Position numbers and translations under genes: made by a program. This document shows positions 1 through 10,085 of a stretch of DNA of 55,298 bases, piece by piece (positions within the stretch are counted from its first letter, which is position 1; every line of letters starts with the position of its first letter). This DNA comes from a virus: the IMG/VR virus record IMGVR_UViG_3300046167_000533, positions 1 through 55,298 of that record; one strand, given 5' to 3'. The notes under the pieces are model-generated. The model saw only the letters and a list, made by a program, of their open reading frames with translations, was not told the origin of the DNA and did no database searches.

Positions 1-11
1 TAGGAGTAAGC

Positions 12-608
12 ATGTCTTTTTACAGTGAGTTTATGGATGCCGCCGCTACTCAGTTAACGCAAAGATCAACTGCGCCGTCGCTGACCGCCTACAAAGATGG
101 GCAGGTAGATGCTGAGCAGACTCTCGCGAATATTACGCAGCGTGAGTATCAAAACTATGTTCGTGATGTGCGTCCCATCGAGATGCAGTTGATTGAGAAG
201 GCGAAGACGGACACCAGCCTCATTGATGCCGCTTATGAGGACCGCGATCGTTCGAATCAGCTGACTCAGGGCATCGTAGACCGCAACGCTGGTCGTTACG
301 GAGCTCAGCTGACCCCCGCTCAGATGCAACAGCAGCAGCGTGAGCTAAGTCGCAGCACGACACTTGGGGGTATTCAAGGCATCGCAGACGCACGTATTGC
401 ACAAAAAGACGCAAACAGAGCGCTGATGGCGGAACTTATTGACATTGGCCAAGGCGTAAACCGAGCGTCTTTAGGCGAACTAGGTAACGCCGCACAGAAC
501 GCCGCTAATCGAGAGTCTGCATATAAGAGCGCTCGCGCCCAGAACAAAGCGCAGACGTACAGCACGTTGGGCACGATCGGCGCAGCAGCCCTCATTTTTG
601 GCATATAA
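12..608 (+). CDS. Putative internal virion protein (198 aa)
   Basis: The ATG is preceded by GGAG five bases upstream. The protein is mostly helical and rich in Gln, Ala and Arg, with a hydrophobic C-terminus (about residues 185-198) that could insert in a membrane. It lies between a similar Ala/Gln-rich protein (54729 across the junction) and the 735-residue and 2030-residue proteins. This is the usual place for podovirus internal/ejection proteins made just after the head-tail adaptors. No catalytic motif is visible. The role in DNA ejection is inferred from position and composition only. Confidence 0.6.
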   Translation: MSFYSEFMDAAATQLTQRSTAPSLTAYKDGQVDAEQTLANITQREYQNYVRDVRPIEMQLIEKAKTDTSLIDAAYEDRDRSNQLTQGIVDRNAGRYGAQLTPAQMQQQQRELSRSTTLGGIQGIADARIAQKDANRALMAELIDIGQGVNRASLGELGNAAQNAANRESAYKSARAQNKAQTYSTLGTIGAAALIFGI

Positions 609-631
609 AGCACACTACCCGAGATCAATCT

Positions 632-2839
632 ATGTCAGCTTTAAGCAGTTTCTTTTCAGGCGCAAATGCCAACCAGAACTACCGCAACGACATCCGTGCA
701 GCAACGTATCAGCAGAAGCAAATTGATCTCCTTGAGGGCGAGCAAGCTCTACAAGATGACCGGCGTGCTCTGAATCAGACGCAAGCGATTGCCAGTCAGC
801 TGGGGGTTTTGTCGACCGATGGATTATCTATTGATACTAAGAAACTGACTGAACGTCTGGCGGCACAGCGAGAAAGCGGTCAAGTAGATCAGTCGCTCGA
901 AAACCTGCTGACTACGGTAGGTAACACTGATTTTTCCGTTAAGACCAACCCAGGTTTTAAGTTCCGGCAATTCAATGTAGGCCCTGATGGCTCGTTTTCT
1001 ATGATCGGTTCGTACGACGGTCAAGAAGGTAACCCTAGAGCCGCTACTGTTAATGGCGGTACAGATGATAGTGAAGATGTCTTGTTTGCTTCACCTGAAC
1101 AGGTCGCTAACGCTGCAAGTAATGGGTTCAACCAGCTTTTGCAGAAAAAAGGCAACGCGGATTACTACTTGCAAGTTAGGAACAAGGTTAGGTTAGGCAA
1201 CTCAGCTATAGATATGGCAGAAAATGAGACTCGCGCTTCGGTCGGCCAGTTAAGAAACCAAGTAGACCTTTTCTTGGGGCAGTACAAAGGCACTGATCAA
1301 GAACAAGCGGCGCAACAAGCCGCAAGAAAGCTAACGAGTGCGCTTGCAAGCGCTGAAGGTTGGGAAGCGCAGTTCGATGTGTTGCAAGATTTTGGCGAGC
1401 AGCTTGGTGTGGACGGAATAACTGAAATCGCAAACGCTGCAAAAGCTGATACTACTGGCAGTACTACTGGCAATACAGCGGCTCCTACTGCCACTGCTCC
1501 AGCTGGTCAAGCTGTTCCAGCTGCTGCACCTGCGCCCGCACCTGCCGCACCTGCGCAAGTAACCGATGCTGATATAGAAGCTTATAAAGAGGCTAATCCG
1601 CTCGAAGCGAACTTACCCGATAGGGTTATAGCGAGCAGGCTTCGTGGGCAGCAGCGTAAAGAAATGAGTCTTGCGGAGCGTGCAGGCGCAAGAAACAACG
1701 CAGGCGCAGAAGACAACAGCGCACGCATTGCAGAGATCGAACAGATCCTCGCCCGCCCTCTTCCCAAGAACGCTCGTTCGGGAGTGGCAAGACGTCGGCA
1801 AGCGCTGCAAAAAGAACTTGAAGGGCTACAAGGTAAATCGTCTGCACCCGCTGCGACTGAGAGCGCGCCAGCCAAAGACGAGGCCGCCGCCCCACCTGTG
1901 GTCGAGCTAGGGCAACAGGTGGCAGCCGCTCAAGCTAAAGGAGATACGAACGCACAAAACGTTAAACCGACACGCGAGCAGGTAGCGGCCCTTAAGGAAG
2001 CTTTGAACGACAAAGGAATAATGTCGTTTAGAGAAATGCCTAGAGCTTCGCTGGCGGAGCAGCGCGCTTTGTTAGCGGTCCTCTCTTCAGATGAGAGCGC
2101 CGACCCAGCACAGCGCGAGAGGTATCAGATCGCCCTGAACAACATGATCGAAACTGGCACGATGTCGTATGACAGAAAGTCTTTAGACGCGGCAGTTTTG
2201 GATGAGCGAAAGCAAACTTCAACCGAGTTTCAGGCCCAAACAGCGCGCGCAAACACTATACGTTTACGGGATGAATTCGTTGGAGGAGCGGTCCACAAGA
2301 GTTCCACTTTCATAAACAAACAAGGTGAGAACATTGCGAAGCTGTTTGTTGATGGCGACGGTAATGCCCTCGATCCCTCTGTTAAGCAGTATCAAACAGC
2401 CGCGCTCGGTCAGAACGGCTCCATTGCAAATCTTTTTCGACGCTTACAAGGCGCTATAACCCGTCAAAGATCTGGGGCTGGCGGACGCGATGTTGCAGGT
2501 GCCGAAAGCCGACAGCTTACTGATGCGCTCCTTGCCCAGATCAGCTTTGGTATGCAGTTTATAAGTCAAGACGACGACTTAGAGATTAGTTTTTTAGCTA
2601 CCGATTCAGGTGCAGCGCTGACGGCAAGCGACAGCCGCTTGTCTCGAATAGCAAGGGACGGTGCGCAAGATGCGCAAGGTCGCAGCGGCATAATTATCTT
2701 GAAGCCTGGCACTAACACGCAGGACGGCGACGCATTCAGCGCGAAACAGGTACAGGAGTTTTTTGGCGGCAACACTGAGCTGTCTCGATTCTTCTTTACT
2801 AAGCTTGATGAGATCGAGCGACAGAGGGCCGGTAACTAA
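632..2839 (+). CDS. Putative internal virion (ejection) protein, 735 aa
   Basis: A large, mostly helical, hydrophilic protein with Gln/Arg/Ala-rich N- and C-terminal parts. They are joined by a low-complexity Ala-Pro-Thr linker at about residues 275-310 and a second charged linker near 390-430. It overlaps the next gene by TAATG, which suggests translational coupling with the 2030-residue virion protein. Position between adaptor genes and the giant protein, as in podovirus internal core operons, supports an internal virion role. No enzyme motif was recognised. Confidence 0.6.
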   Translation: MSALSSFFSGANANQNYRNDIRAATYQQKQIDLLEGEQALQDDRRALNQTQAIASQLGVLSTDGLSIDTKKLTERLAAQRESGQVDQSLENLLTTVGNTDFSVKTNPGFKFRQFNVGPDGSFSMIGSYDGQEGNPRAATVNGGTDDSEDVLFASPEQVANAASNGFNQLLQKKGNADYYLQVRNKVRLGNSAIDMAENETRASVGQLRNQVDLFLGQYKGTDQEQAAQQAARKLTSALASAEGWEAQFDVLQDFGEQLGVDGITEIANAAKADTTGSTTGNTAAPTATAPAGQAVPAAAPAPAPAAPAQVTDADIEAYKEANPLEANLPDRVIASRLRGQQRKEMSLAERAGARNNAGAEDNSARIAEIEQILARPLPKNARSGVARRRQALQKELEGLQGKSSAPAATESAPAKDEAAAPPVVELGQQVAAAQAKGDTNAQNVKPTREQVAALKEALNDKGIMSFREMPRASLAEQRALLAVLSSDESADPAQRERYQIALNNMIETGTMSYDRKSLDAAVLDERKQTSTEFQAQTARANTIRLRDEFVGGAVHKSSTFINKQGENIAKLFVDGDGNALDPSVKQYQTAALGQNGSIANLFRRLQGAITRQRSGAGGRDVAGAESRQLTDALLAQISFGMQFISQDDDLEISFLATDSGAALTASDSRLSRIARDGAQDAQGRSGIIILKPGTNTQDGDAFSAKQVQEFFGGNTELSRFFFTKLDEIERQRAGN

Positions 2840-5800
2840 TGGCTGATCCTGTAGAGTCGCTTTTATCCTTCGACTACTCAGAGCCGGATCGCGACTATGA
2901 CGTAACTGCGCGCACGGGAACCACGCCCGATGGCCTAGGGGAAACGTTTGCCCGAGGTTTTGACGTCGGTCTTGAAAACATCCAGACGGACAACGACTAC
3001 TTTAAAGGTCTGTTCAATACTGTAATTGGGGACGAAGAAGCAGCGGCTGAAAACATTGCAGCTGCTCGTGCCCGCGAACAACGCACCTCCACATCATTTG
3101 GGGAACTACAGGACTTCGAAGGGTTTGTTGAGAACCCGACTGTCGGTGGCTTCTTTACTCAGATATCTAAGAACCTCGGTCAAATTACGCCTTATGTAGG
3201 CGCGACGCTCAGCAGCGGCCTCGCTGGAGCCGCAGTCTCGGGCCTTACCAAACTCGGCGTCAGCGCGGGAAGCCGTCACGTAACAAAGCGCCTAGTGCGA
3301 GATGCTTTTGAGAAGAAGCTCAAGGGCGAAGCAACTCCCGAAGAGGAGCGCGTGCTTGCTGTTTCCTATCGGCTCGCACAACGTAATAACGCCGCCGACA
3401 AGATCACACTTAAAGGCGGCGCTGCCGCTGGCATGTACGGCCAAGAGTACAGCAGCATGGCTGGCTCAAATTTCGGCGAGAACCTCGACTTTCTAGATGA
3501 TGAAGAAGCAGCACTAAGGTCGGCCGGTTTGGCCGTGCCGCAGGCGTTTATTGGCCTCAAGGGCGAGCAGCTTCTGACAAGAATGCTGATGAAAGATCTC
3601 GGCGATCTCGCAGCAAAGCGGTCAACGAGAGACGGCTCCTCTTTTGCAAAGCTCGCAAAGAATTTAGCGAGGGGCGGCGCTACCGAGGGTGTGGCTGAAA
3701 CTTTGCAAGAAGGTATTAGTGTAGCTAATCGGTTCGACATTGACCCTGAATACACTACGCAAGACGCTGCCCTTCGAATGGGCGAATCTGCTTTTGCTGG
3801 TTTCTTCGGCGGACTTGGTATCTCAGGAGCCGGAAGCGCCACAGTAGGTACGTTTCGCGGCGCTCAGAACGTCATGGGTAAAGCCAAGGACTACATCGAG
3901 CAGGCCCGACAGCAGCAGGTCGACGCAAAAATTGATGGTGAGCAGTATGGCGTGGACTCAATGGGGTTCACGACACCGGAACCACAAAGCTCAGTAAACG
4001 CGCAAGTTAGAGCGGCCGTAGACCCCACTACCGCGCGGCACTCCATTTGGGTCGAAGGGCCAAACCCTGAATACGATGCCTCCGAGACGGAAACAAAAGA
4101 AGTCGAGATCGAGGCCGGCGTTGATGGAGACGGGAACGTCACCTATCAAAAGTTCTATACGCGTTTTATCCCTGGTCGCGGCACGATCATCTCTAAGAAC
4201 TTTGACATAGTCGAAGAAGTTGCTGAGTCACAAGCGAACGAGGAATCGCTTGCTGCGGCACTACAATACAGCGACGTTAAGCCAATAGACGGTGACATTG
4301 TTGTAGAAGCACTAGACCGCGAGGGCAACGTGGTTTGGCAGCAAGGTACAAACGAAGACGGATTGGCTGGTGCATTTAGCGCAGCTGGTTCTCAGGTTCC
4401 TGCTGGCGGATCAGTAAGACGCCGCTCGGTTCAAGAAGCGCTCGAAGAACGGCAAACGCTGTTTAACCAAGAACAAGGTCCGCAAGTAAGAAACATCGAT
4501 GCAGAAAGCTTCGAAGATGGCTTCTCAGATATCGATAACGAGCTAAAGGTCGACCAAGAGCTTGGTTTTGAAATTGACGAATTTGGCATCGGCAGTACTG
4601 AGCTTGGCGATGCGAAAGAAATAAACATTGGTAACGAGGAAACTTATAAACCTCGCTCCGAAGCTAATAGAGTTTTTGAGTCCACGGATGAGGCGCGTAA
4701 TGCGTTTGCGGAGGCCTTCGCAGACGTAGATTTATCCGACTTAGGGAAGGACGAGTTTACGGGGGTCTCGTTCGCAGAAGGCAGCAAGTTTGCACTAATG
4801 TCTGATGCTTTCTTGCGGCAAGCCGCGAAAGCAAAGCGCGAAAACCCAGGCACAGACATCTTCGTCATTGAGAACGAGGACGGTAGTCACTCGCTCATGC
4901 AGACGGTCAGCCCTGAGGCAGAGTTATTTGGGTTTGACTCCCGCACTGACACTCTCCTTGACCCTGCAGTCGAAGCAGAGATAGACGCTGAGGCCGCGCG
5001 CGCTGAAGCGCTTGAAGCTGAACTAGATGCAGAAGAAGCTGTAAACCAGATCAAAGACACGAACGAGCTACGCCCTGGGCTCGACTTATTCGACCAGCAG
5101 CCTAAAGAAGCCCCGCCCGCCGGCCCTGTTGAGCCGGATCCTTTGCAGCGCGGCGAAGACGCCCCACGGGTTATCGGCGGAGTAGCGACAGCAGCGCAGT
5201 TTATTCGCAACGCAATTAAAAAAGCGAAAGAAAGCCGGTTTGCCCGCCAGCGCCGAACTAAGAAAGGCTGGGTAAACAAGAAGCCAGAAGAACTTGTTAC
5301 CGTAGATGGAGTCGCTGTAAACCTTGTCGATCTAGTTAAAGATGGACAGCGTCTTTTTTCAATCGAACAGCGCGGCGAGTTCACCCAAGGCGGTCGAGTA
5401 ACAGCGATGCGCAACGGCCTGTTTCAGGTAATTGGTTCGCTGATTGCTGAAGGCAAAGTGGTTAAGATTGGCGGATACGACATTCGCTCCAAGCTCCTTA
5501 AAGACCTGCAAGACATATCGACCCAGATCGCTCAAGAAGAGCAAGCAGTGGCGGATGCAGCGTTGGAGTGGGACTTAGATCCTGACAGCCCCGATTTAAA
5601 TGCGCGTCTTGCCGAGGTTCAACAGTACCTATCTGAAGTTGAAGGCAGAGTCGCTCAAGGGCGTCGTGCTGACAGAGAGGCCCGAAGAAACTCGCCACTG
5701 GATCGATTAAAAATTCAGCGCGCGAAATGGGCACGCGACTACGCCGAGTATCAAAAGCTTACGGCGCAAGGCGTGAAAGGCCTGACGGAACCTGTGAAGC

Positions 5801-8800
5801 CGCCGCTTCTTGCGCTAATGGACGTGCAGGCTGGGATGGAAGACGGACGGTCAATCACCGTCGGCAAGCTCCTAAATAAAACCCCTGAAAACACGCCCTC
5901 TAAAGATGCGATCTACACGCTGACAAACGAAGACGGTTTTGTTGTTTTCGAAGGTAACAAGCAGCAGGTGCAAGAGGAGATTGAAAGCTCCAACAGGCCT
6001 TACATCATCAGCAAGAACGGCAAGCGCCTAACTGACGAAGAGTTTGCACAAGAGCGCAACGTGGGCTTCAACGACCGTCCGACTAATTTCCGGCCCGACG
6101 AGCCTGTGGCGGACACGCCTAGTGAAGACTTGAGGCCGATCGGCTTCTCAGAGCAAACCACGGACGCTGACGCTGATTACGCTTTTGACCCTGAAGCGGA
6201 AAACTTAGGTGACCTCAAGCCCCTTGGCGTAAAGGCTGGTACGATCGCTGCGCGGGTTGTTGATATCGCACGCCGAACGTTGAACTTGGATAAGCCTACG
6301 TCAGTCTTGTCAGTCCGCGAGTTGCTTCGTATGGACAACTTTGAAGACGCATTCAGCGACCCTAGGGTAGCTGCATACGTTAAGGAAGTCGCAGAGCAGC
6401 TTATAGCGGACCCACAAGGCGGCGGTCGATACATCGGATTTGGCGATGCGCACATTATTCTTATTGATGAAAGCGCGGGCAAGAACGACCTGGACACGGC
6501 GCTGATTGTTGCTCACGAACTCGGGCATGCCCTGTTCAAAGAGCAGCTCTCTTCAACTCTAAAGAACCCTGCGTTATATAACCGCCTGTTTGACGAGTTC
6601 CAAAAAGCGCGCGACGCCGACGACGCGCCTACTGCGTACCGAGGGAAGCACGGCTTCGAAGAGTGGTACGCAGATCAGACTGCTAACTGGGCGATTGCTG
6701 AATACGCCAAAGACAGAAAGAAAGGCTTGGTAGGCGCGCACTTCCAGAAAGTTGCTCGTAAGCTAAAGCAGTTTTACAAAGCCTTCTCTGCTGACATGAA
6801 GAAACGTTTTGGCCGTGACGCTGCTTCGCCAGAATTCCGTGGCTATATGGATGAAGTTATACGCCGTCGCTCCGAAGGCAGCACGGCATCTGGTGCGCAA
6901 ACAGCATCGATGCAAGAGAAAGTTATTGTCCGCAAGATGGCAGAAGTTGTTGAGAAACAGCAGCCAGGCTTCGTCGGCGCGGTTAACAAGAAAGTACAAC
7001 AGCTGATTAGAAGCGATGGCTTCACACCTGTTTATAACTTTATCTTCACCGCCGACTCACGACTCCGAAAAATCGCCGGCAATAAGGTGGCTGACCTGTT
7101 CTACGGCAGAGCGCAACAGGCCAACGGTAAAGGACGGAATAAGCTTGGCTTTATCAAGACCTCGATGCTTGAAGGCAACCGCTGGTTTAACAAGTTGGAG
7201 GACGCAATCGATGGCGACCTAGATTCGCCGGAAGTACAAGCTGACATTGATATAGCGTTTTCAGACACGCCCACGCGAGACCTTACGAATAAAAACGCGA
7301 TCGCGGTACGCAAGTGGTTTGACCAGTTCTACGATGAGTACATAGAGCCGTCTCAGGCTGACATCGGCAGGCAGACTGATTATGCGCCTGTCGTGCTAAA
7401 GCTCTCCGAAATTGAGCAAAACCCAGACGTACTTATTAAGCTGATCCTCGAATCTGATCCAGAAGCAAAGCCTGCGGACATCAAGTTTGCCGTGCAGAAA
7501 CTGGTCGATTATCAGCAAGCCGTTATGGACGGTGCCCCGATAGACATCAAGGGGACTAATCCTGCGCAATCAGCTGAAGCGGCAATTAAGCTGACGAAGG
7601 CTGTAGGACGAGACAAGTTGAAGGCTGCCGGTCTTCTCGAAGACACAGACGTCGCGTTGATGACCTACATCACGAAGACTGTGAAGCGCGTCGAGTGGAA
7701 GCGTAATACTGAAGACGAATTCGGTAACAGCATCTACGAAGAAGAACTGCGCAAACTGTCAGGCAAAGATCAGGCAGAAGTACAGAAAATTGTACATAAG
7801 TATCTCGGCTACCAAGAGTCTCCGCTTAGCCCTATGTGGCGGACGATCAACAGCTGGGGTTCTGTATTGCAGATCTTCGCTATTCTTCCACTGGCGGTAT
7901 TGGGGTCTATCCCAGAATTGGCTGGGCCTGTTATAGCGAGCAAAGAATTCAGTTCGGTTACTGAAGGTATGAAGGAGATTGTCAGAAGTATCCGCAACAG
8001 AGATGAAGCGCGAGCCTTAGCTAGGGATCTCGGAGTTGTAACCAGCCAATCAGTCGCGAACATCATGATGTCGCAGGCAGAACTAGATTTTATGAGCGAA
8101 GGTGCGCGCAAGCTGACAGACGGGTTTTTTCGAGTGACTCTACTAGACACATACACCAAGTTTACGCGCGAGTTTGCTTCGAATATGGGCGTACGGTTTA
8201 TTATTAAGCACGCTGATATCGACGGGAACGCGAACGCCTTTTCCAAGAAGTACCTCGATGAGCTAGGCGTGTCCGCTGCCGATGTGCAGGCATGGTCTAA
8301 GTCAGATCAGAACTTCAACACTCCAGAGGGTCAGCGCGTCAGAATGGCGCTTCAACGTTTTGTCGAGTCATCAACGCTACGACCGAACGCTGCTGAACGA
8401 CCTGTATGGGCGTCTGACCCGCATTGGGCGCTGTTCTGGCAGTTAAAAGGTTTCTTCTACTCGTACGGCAAAGTAATGCTTGCAGGCGCACGACGCGAAG
8501 CAGCTTCACGTTTGAATGGCGCTACCGCAACCGACGCAAGCAAGTACGCGGCATTGACCGGCGCAGCAGGCGTATTTGCCTTGATGGGTATAGCTACTAT
8601 GCCACTGGCTATGGTGGGCATGGAGCTTCGTGAATACGCCAAGTTTGGTCTTGCTTACGCCATTCCAGGCATAGACCACGACGCGAAAGATTACTTCCGC
8701 ACGGACAACCTCAGTTGGCCTGAATACCTAGGCGCTGCATTTGACCGCTCTTTTGCCGCCGGCCCCATAACGATTGCTCAACAAGCGATGCAGGCAGCTG

Positions 8801-8931
8801 ATTGGGGGCGCGGCGTTACAGGCGCTGCCGCAGTTGTCGCCGGCCCAACTGCTGAAACCGTGCAGCGTATCTTTACCGATGGGTTTTCCAGCACGTTTGA
8901 AAATCGAATGTTACCAACAGGACTTCTGTAA
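2839..8931 (+). CDS. Giant internal virion protein with HELGH metallopeptidase-like motif
   Basis: This 2030-residue protein is the largest in the genome. Hydrophobic stretches occur near residues 105-140, 275-340 and 1700-1725, and again near the C-terminus at about 1900-1945; these could span a membrane when injected. At residues 1226-1230 it has HELGH inside a hydrophobic helix (LIVAHELGHALF), the zinc-binding signature of gluzincin/metzincin peptidases. Acidic regions and Ala/Glu coiled segments fill 450-900. In podoviruses the largest internal protein often carries a wall-degrading domain (T7 gp16 transglycosylase); here a peptidase-like domain may take that place, which is inference. 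Start ATG overlaps the previous stop. The frame is intact over 6.1 kb. Confidence 0.7.
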   Translation: MADPVESLLSFDYSEPDRDYDVTARTGTTPDGLGETFARGFDVGLENIQTDNDYFKGLFNTVIGDEEAAAENIAAARAREQRTSTSFGELQDFEGFVENPTVGGFFTQISKNLGQITPYVGATLSSGLAGAAVSGLTKLGVSAGSRHVTKRLVRDAFEKKLKGEATPEEERVLAVSYRLAQRNNAADKITLKGGAAAGMYGQEYSSMAGSNFGENLDFLDDEEAALRSAGLAVPQAFIGLKGEQLLTRMLMKDLGDLAAKRSTRDGSSFAKLAKNLARGGATEGVAETLQEGISVANRFDIDPEYTTQDAALRMGESAFAGFFGGLGISGAGSATVGTFRGAQNVMGKAKDYIEQARQQQVDAKIDGEQYGVDSMGFTTPEPQSSVNAQVRAAVDPTTARHSIWVEGPNPEYDASETETKEVEIEAGVDGDGNVTYQKFYTRFIPGRGTIISKNFDIVEEVAESQANEESLAAALQYSDVKPIDGDIVVEALDREGNVVWQQGTNEDGLAGAFSAAGSQVPAGGSVRRRSVQEALEERQTLFNQEQGPQVRNIDAESFEDGFSDIDNELKVDQELGFEIDEFGIGSTELGDAKEINIGNEETYKPRSEANRVFESTDEARNAFAEAFADVDLSDLGKDEFTGVSFAEGSKFALMSDAFLRQAAKAKRENPGTDIFVIENEDGSHSLMQTVSPEAELFGFDSRTDTLLDPAVEAEIDAEAARAEALEAELDAEEAVNQIKDTNELRPGLDLFDQQPKEAPPAGPVEPDPLQRGEDAPRVIGGVATAAQFIRNAIKKAKESRFARQRRTKKGWVNKKPEELVTVDGVAVNLVDLVKDGQRLFSIEQRGEFTQGGRVTAMRNGLFQVIGSLIAEGKVVKIGGYDIRSKLLKDLQDISTQIAQEEQAVADAALEWDLDPDSPDLNARLAEVQQYLSEVEGRVAQGRRADREARRNSPLDRLKIQRAKWARDYAEYQKLTAQGVKGLTEPVKPPLLALMDVQAGMEDGRSITVGKLLNKTPENTPSKDAIYTLTNEDGFVVFEGNKQQVQEEIESSNRPYIISKNGKRLTDEEFAQERNVGFNDRPTNFRPDEPVADTPSEDLRPIGFSEQTTDADADYAFDPEAENLGDLKPLGVKAGTIAARVVDIARRTLNLDKPTSVLSVRELLRMDNFEDAFSDPRVAAYVKEVAEQLIADPQGGGRYIGFGDAHIILIDESAGKNDLDTALIVAHELGHALFKEQLSSTLKNPALYNRLFDEFQKARDADDAPTAYRGKHGFEEWYADQTANWAIAEYAKDRKKGLVGAHFQKVARKLKQFYKAFSADMKKRFGRDAASPEFRGYMDEVIRRRSEGSTASGAQTASMQEKVIVRKMAEVVEKQQPGFVGAVNKKVQQLIRSDGFTPVYNFIFTADSRLRKIAGNKVADLFYGRAQQANGKGRNKLGFIKTSMLEGNRWFNKLEDAIDGDLDSPEVQADIDIAFSDTPTRDLTNKNAIAVRKWFDQFYDEYIEPSQADIGRQTDYAPVVLKLSEIEQNPDVLIKLILESDPEAKPADIKFAVQKLVDYQQAVMDGAPIDIKGTNPAQSAEAAIKLTKAVGRDKLKAAGLLEDTDVALMTYITKTVKRVEWKRNTEDEFGNSIYEEELRKLSGKDQAEVQKIVHKYLGYQESPLSPMWRTINSWGSVLQIFAILPLAVLGSIPELAGPVIASKEFSSVTEGMKEIVRSIRNRDEARALARDLGVVTSQSVANIMMSQAELDFMSEGARKLTDGFFRVTLLDTYTKFTREFASNMGVRFIIKHADIDGNANAFSKKYLDELGVSAADVQAWSKSDQNFNTPEGQRVRMALQRFVESSTLRPNAAERPVWASDPHWALFWQLKGFFYSYGKVMLAGARREAASRLNGATATDASKYAALTGAAGVFALMGIATMPLAMVGMELREYAKFGLAYAIPGIDHDAKDYFRTDNLSWPEYLGAAFDRSFAAGPITIAQQAMQAADWGRGVTGAAAVVAGPTAETVQRIFTDGFSSTFENRMLPTGLL

Positions 8932-9308
8932 TGAGCATAGTAGGACAGCTGATAGGCCCTGTAAGCGGGCTGCTTGGCAAGGTTATCAAAGATAAGGACA
9001 AGGCGGCGGCTTTGGCCCACGAGATCGCCACGATGTCCGAGAAACATGGGCAGGAGATTGCGCTAGAGCAGATAGAAATCTTGAAGCTTGATGCAAAAGG
9101 CAACTGGTTTCAGTCGTCTTGGCGTCCCTTAGCCGGTTACACATGTGTGCTGGGGCTCATGGTGAACTTTCTAATAGCGCCCATCGCGGCGGGGTTCGGT
9201 GTTGAAATACCGCAGGCCGATGCAGGCGTCATGATGCCTTTGCTTCTTGGGATGTTAGGGCTGTCTGGCGGTAGAAGTTACGAGCGAATCAAGGGAGTAG
9301 ACAAGTAA
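8931..9308 (+). CDS. Holin, 3TM / GTA-holin type
   Basis: A 125-residue protein with a charged N-terminal half (KVIKDKDKAAALAHEIATMSEKHGQEIALEQIEI) followed by FQSSWRPLAGYTC and two to three hydrophobic segments at about 60-80 and 88-106. This layout matches the three-helix phage/GTA holin family, whose members carry the S(W/F)RP motif before the membrane helices. It would form the inner-membrane lesion that lets endolysin out. TAATG overlap with the virion gene upstream and with the endolysin gene downstream shows a compact lysis cassette. Confidence 0.8.
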   Translation: MSIVGQLIGPVSGLLGKVIKDKDKAAALAHEIATMSEKHGQEIALEQIEILKLDAKGNWFQSSWRPLAGYTCVLGLMVNFLIAPIAAGFGVEIPQADAGVMMPLLLGMLGLSGGRSYERIKGVDK

Positions 9309-9655
9309 TGGAGTACCTGTACTTCAAAATCAGTGATTTCGATTGCCAAGAAACTGGCGAGAATAAGATGGATCCTGAGTTCATACGCAAGGTCGACGAG
9401 CTTCGATCAGCTGTCGGTAGGCCGCTGTATGTAACATCAGGTTACAGGTCTCCAACTCATAGTATTGAGGCCAAGAAATCGCAGCCAGGAACTCATGCGC
9501 AGGGGATTGCTTGTGATATCAAAGTGTCTGGCGGTGCCGAGAGACGTGAGCTTGTGAAGCACGCCTTTTATCTTGGATTTACGGGGATAGGCATAGCTAA
9601 GACCTTTGTTCACGTTGATATAAGGACCTCTACTCCTGTTTTGTGGTGCTATTAA
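9308..9655 (+). CDS. Endolysin, M15-type D-Ala-D-Ala/L-Ala-D-Glu peptidase
   Basis: A 115-residue peptidase M15_3 type protein. Visible motifs are SGYRSPTHS (about residues 40-48), the zinc ligands in GTHAQGIACDI (H and D of the HxxGxAxD pattern, about 60-70), and a late FVHVDI (about 101-106) that gives the third ligand. It should cleave peptide bonds in peptidoglycan. There is no signal peptide, fitting release through the adjacent holin, whose stop codon overlaps this start. It is the last gene before a promoter/operator at 9666-9686. Confidence 0.85.
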   Translation: MEYLYFKISDFDCQETGENKMDPEFIRKVDELRSAVGRPLYVTSGYRSPTHSIEAKKSQPGTHAQGIACDIKVSGGAERRELVKHAFYLGFTGIGIAKTFVHVDIRTSTPVLWCY

Positions 9656-9665
9656 TTTGCGGTAA

Positions 9666-9686
9666 TATATTAGCAAAGCTAATATA
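9666..9686 (+). promoter_or_regulatory. Operator/promoter O1 for the tail-appendage operon
   Basis: A perfect 21-bp palindrome, TATATTAGC-AAA-GCTAATATA. The right arm holds a TAATAT -10 box (9680-9685), with TTGCGG 17 bp upstream as -35. It precedes the gene at 9711 in a gap that separates lysis from tail genes. It is the best-formed member of the dispersed 19-bp family described in the findings. Confidence 0.8.
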
Positions 9687-9710
9687 CAGCCGATACGTAC
9701 AGGTGAATAC

Positions 9711-10085
9711 ATGGCTTACTCGGACACATTGAATTTAGTAGTGGGGGACACTCTGCCCCAGTTGAACCTTACTCTTAAAGATTCAAATACTGCGGCGGCT
9801 GGGGTGACGCTAGACCCCAATAACAGCGCGACGTGGGCACCCATTGACCTGACGGGCGGTACGGTTCGTATCCGCATTCGCGAGCTTGGCGGTACGACTG
9901 TCAAATCAACTCTCACGGGCACCATAACGGACAATACGGGCGGCGTAGTGCAGACTAATTTTCCTACAGGGACTTTAGACACCGCAGGTACTTTTGAAGC
10001 AGAGGTTGAGATTACTTTTGCTAATGGTGGAATTCAGACCGTAAACGACCTTATAAAACTTAAGGTTAGGGCGGACTTCGACTGA
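9711..10085 (+). CDS. BppU-like N-terminal domain phage structural protein
   Basis: A 124-residue all-beta protein. It begins with LNLVVGDTLPQLNLTLKDS and continues with the pattern of phage baseplate upper-protein (BppU) N-terminal domains: a D...VRIRIRE strand, then TGTFEAEVEITFANG. Such domains connect receptor-binding parts to the virion. First gene after O1, overlapping the next by TGATG. Confident as a virion appendage component; the exact family is from pattern memory only. Confidence 0.6.
   Translation: MAYSDTLNLVVGDTLPQLNLTLKDSNTAAAGVTLDPNNSATWAPIDLTGGTVRIRIRELGGTTVKSTLTGTITDNTGGVVQTNFPTGTLDTAGTFEAEVEITFANGGIQTVNDLIKLKVRADFD

Noticed and set aside
3713-3731. Operator-like GTATTAGT-GTA-GCTAATCG inside the giant virion gene
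   Set aside because: Three mismatches, no gene start nearby, explained by codons for GISVANRF.
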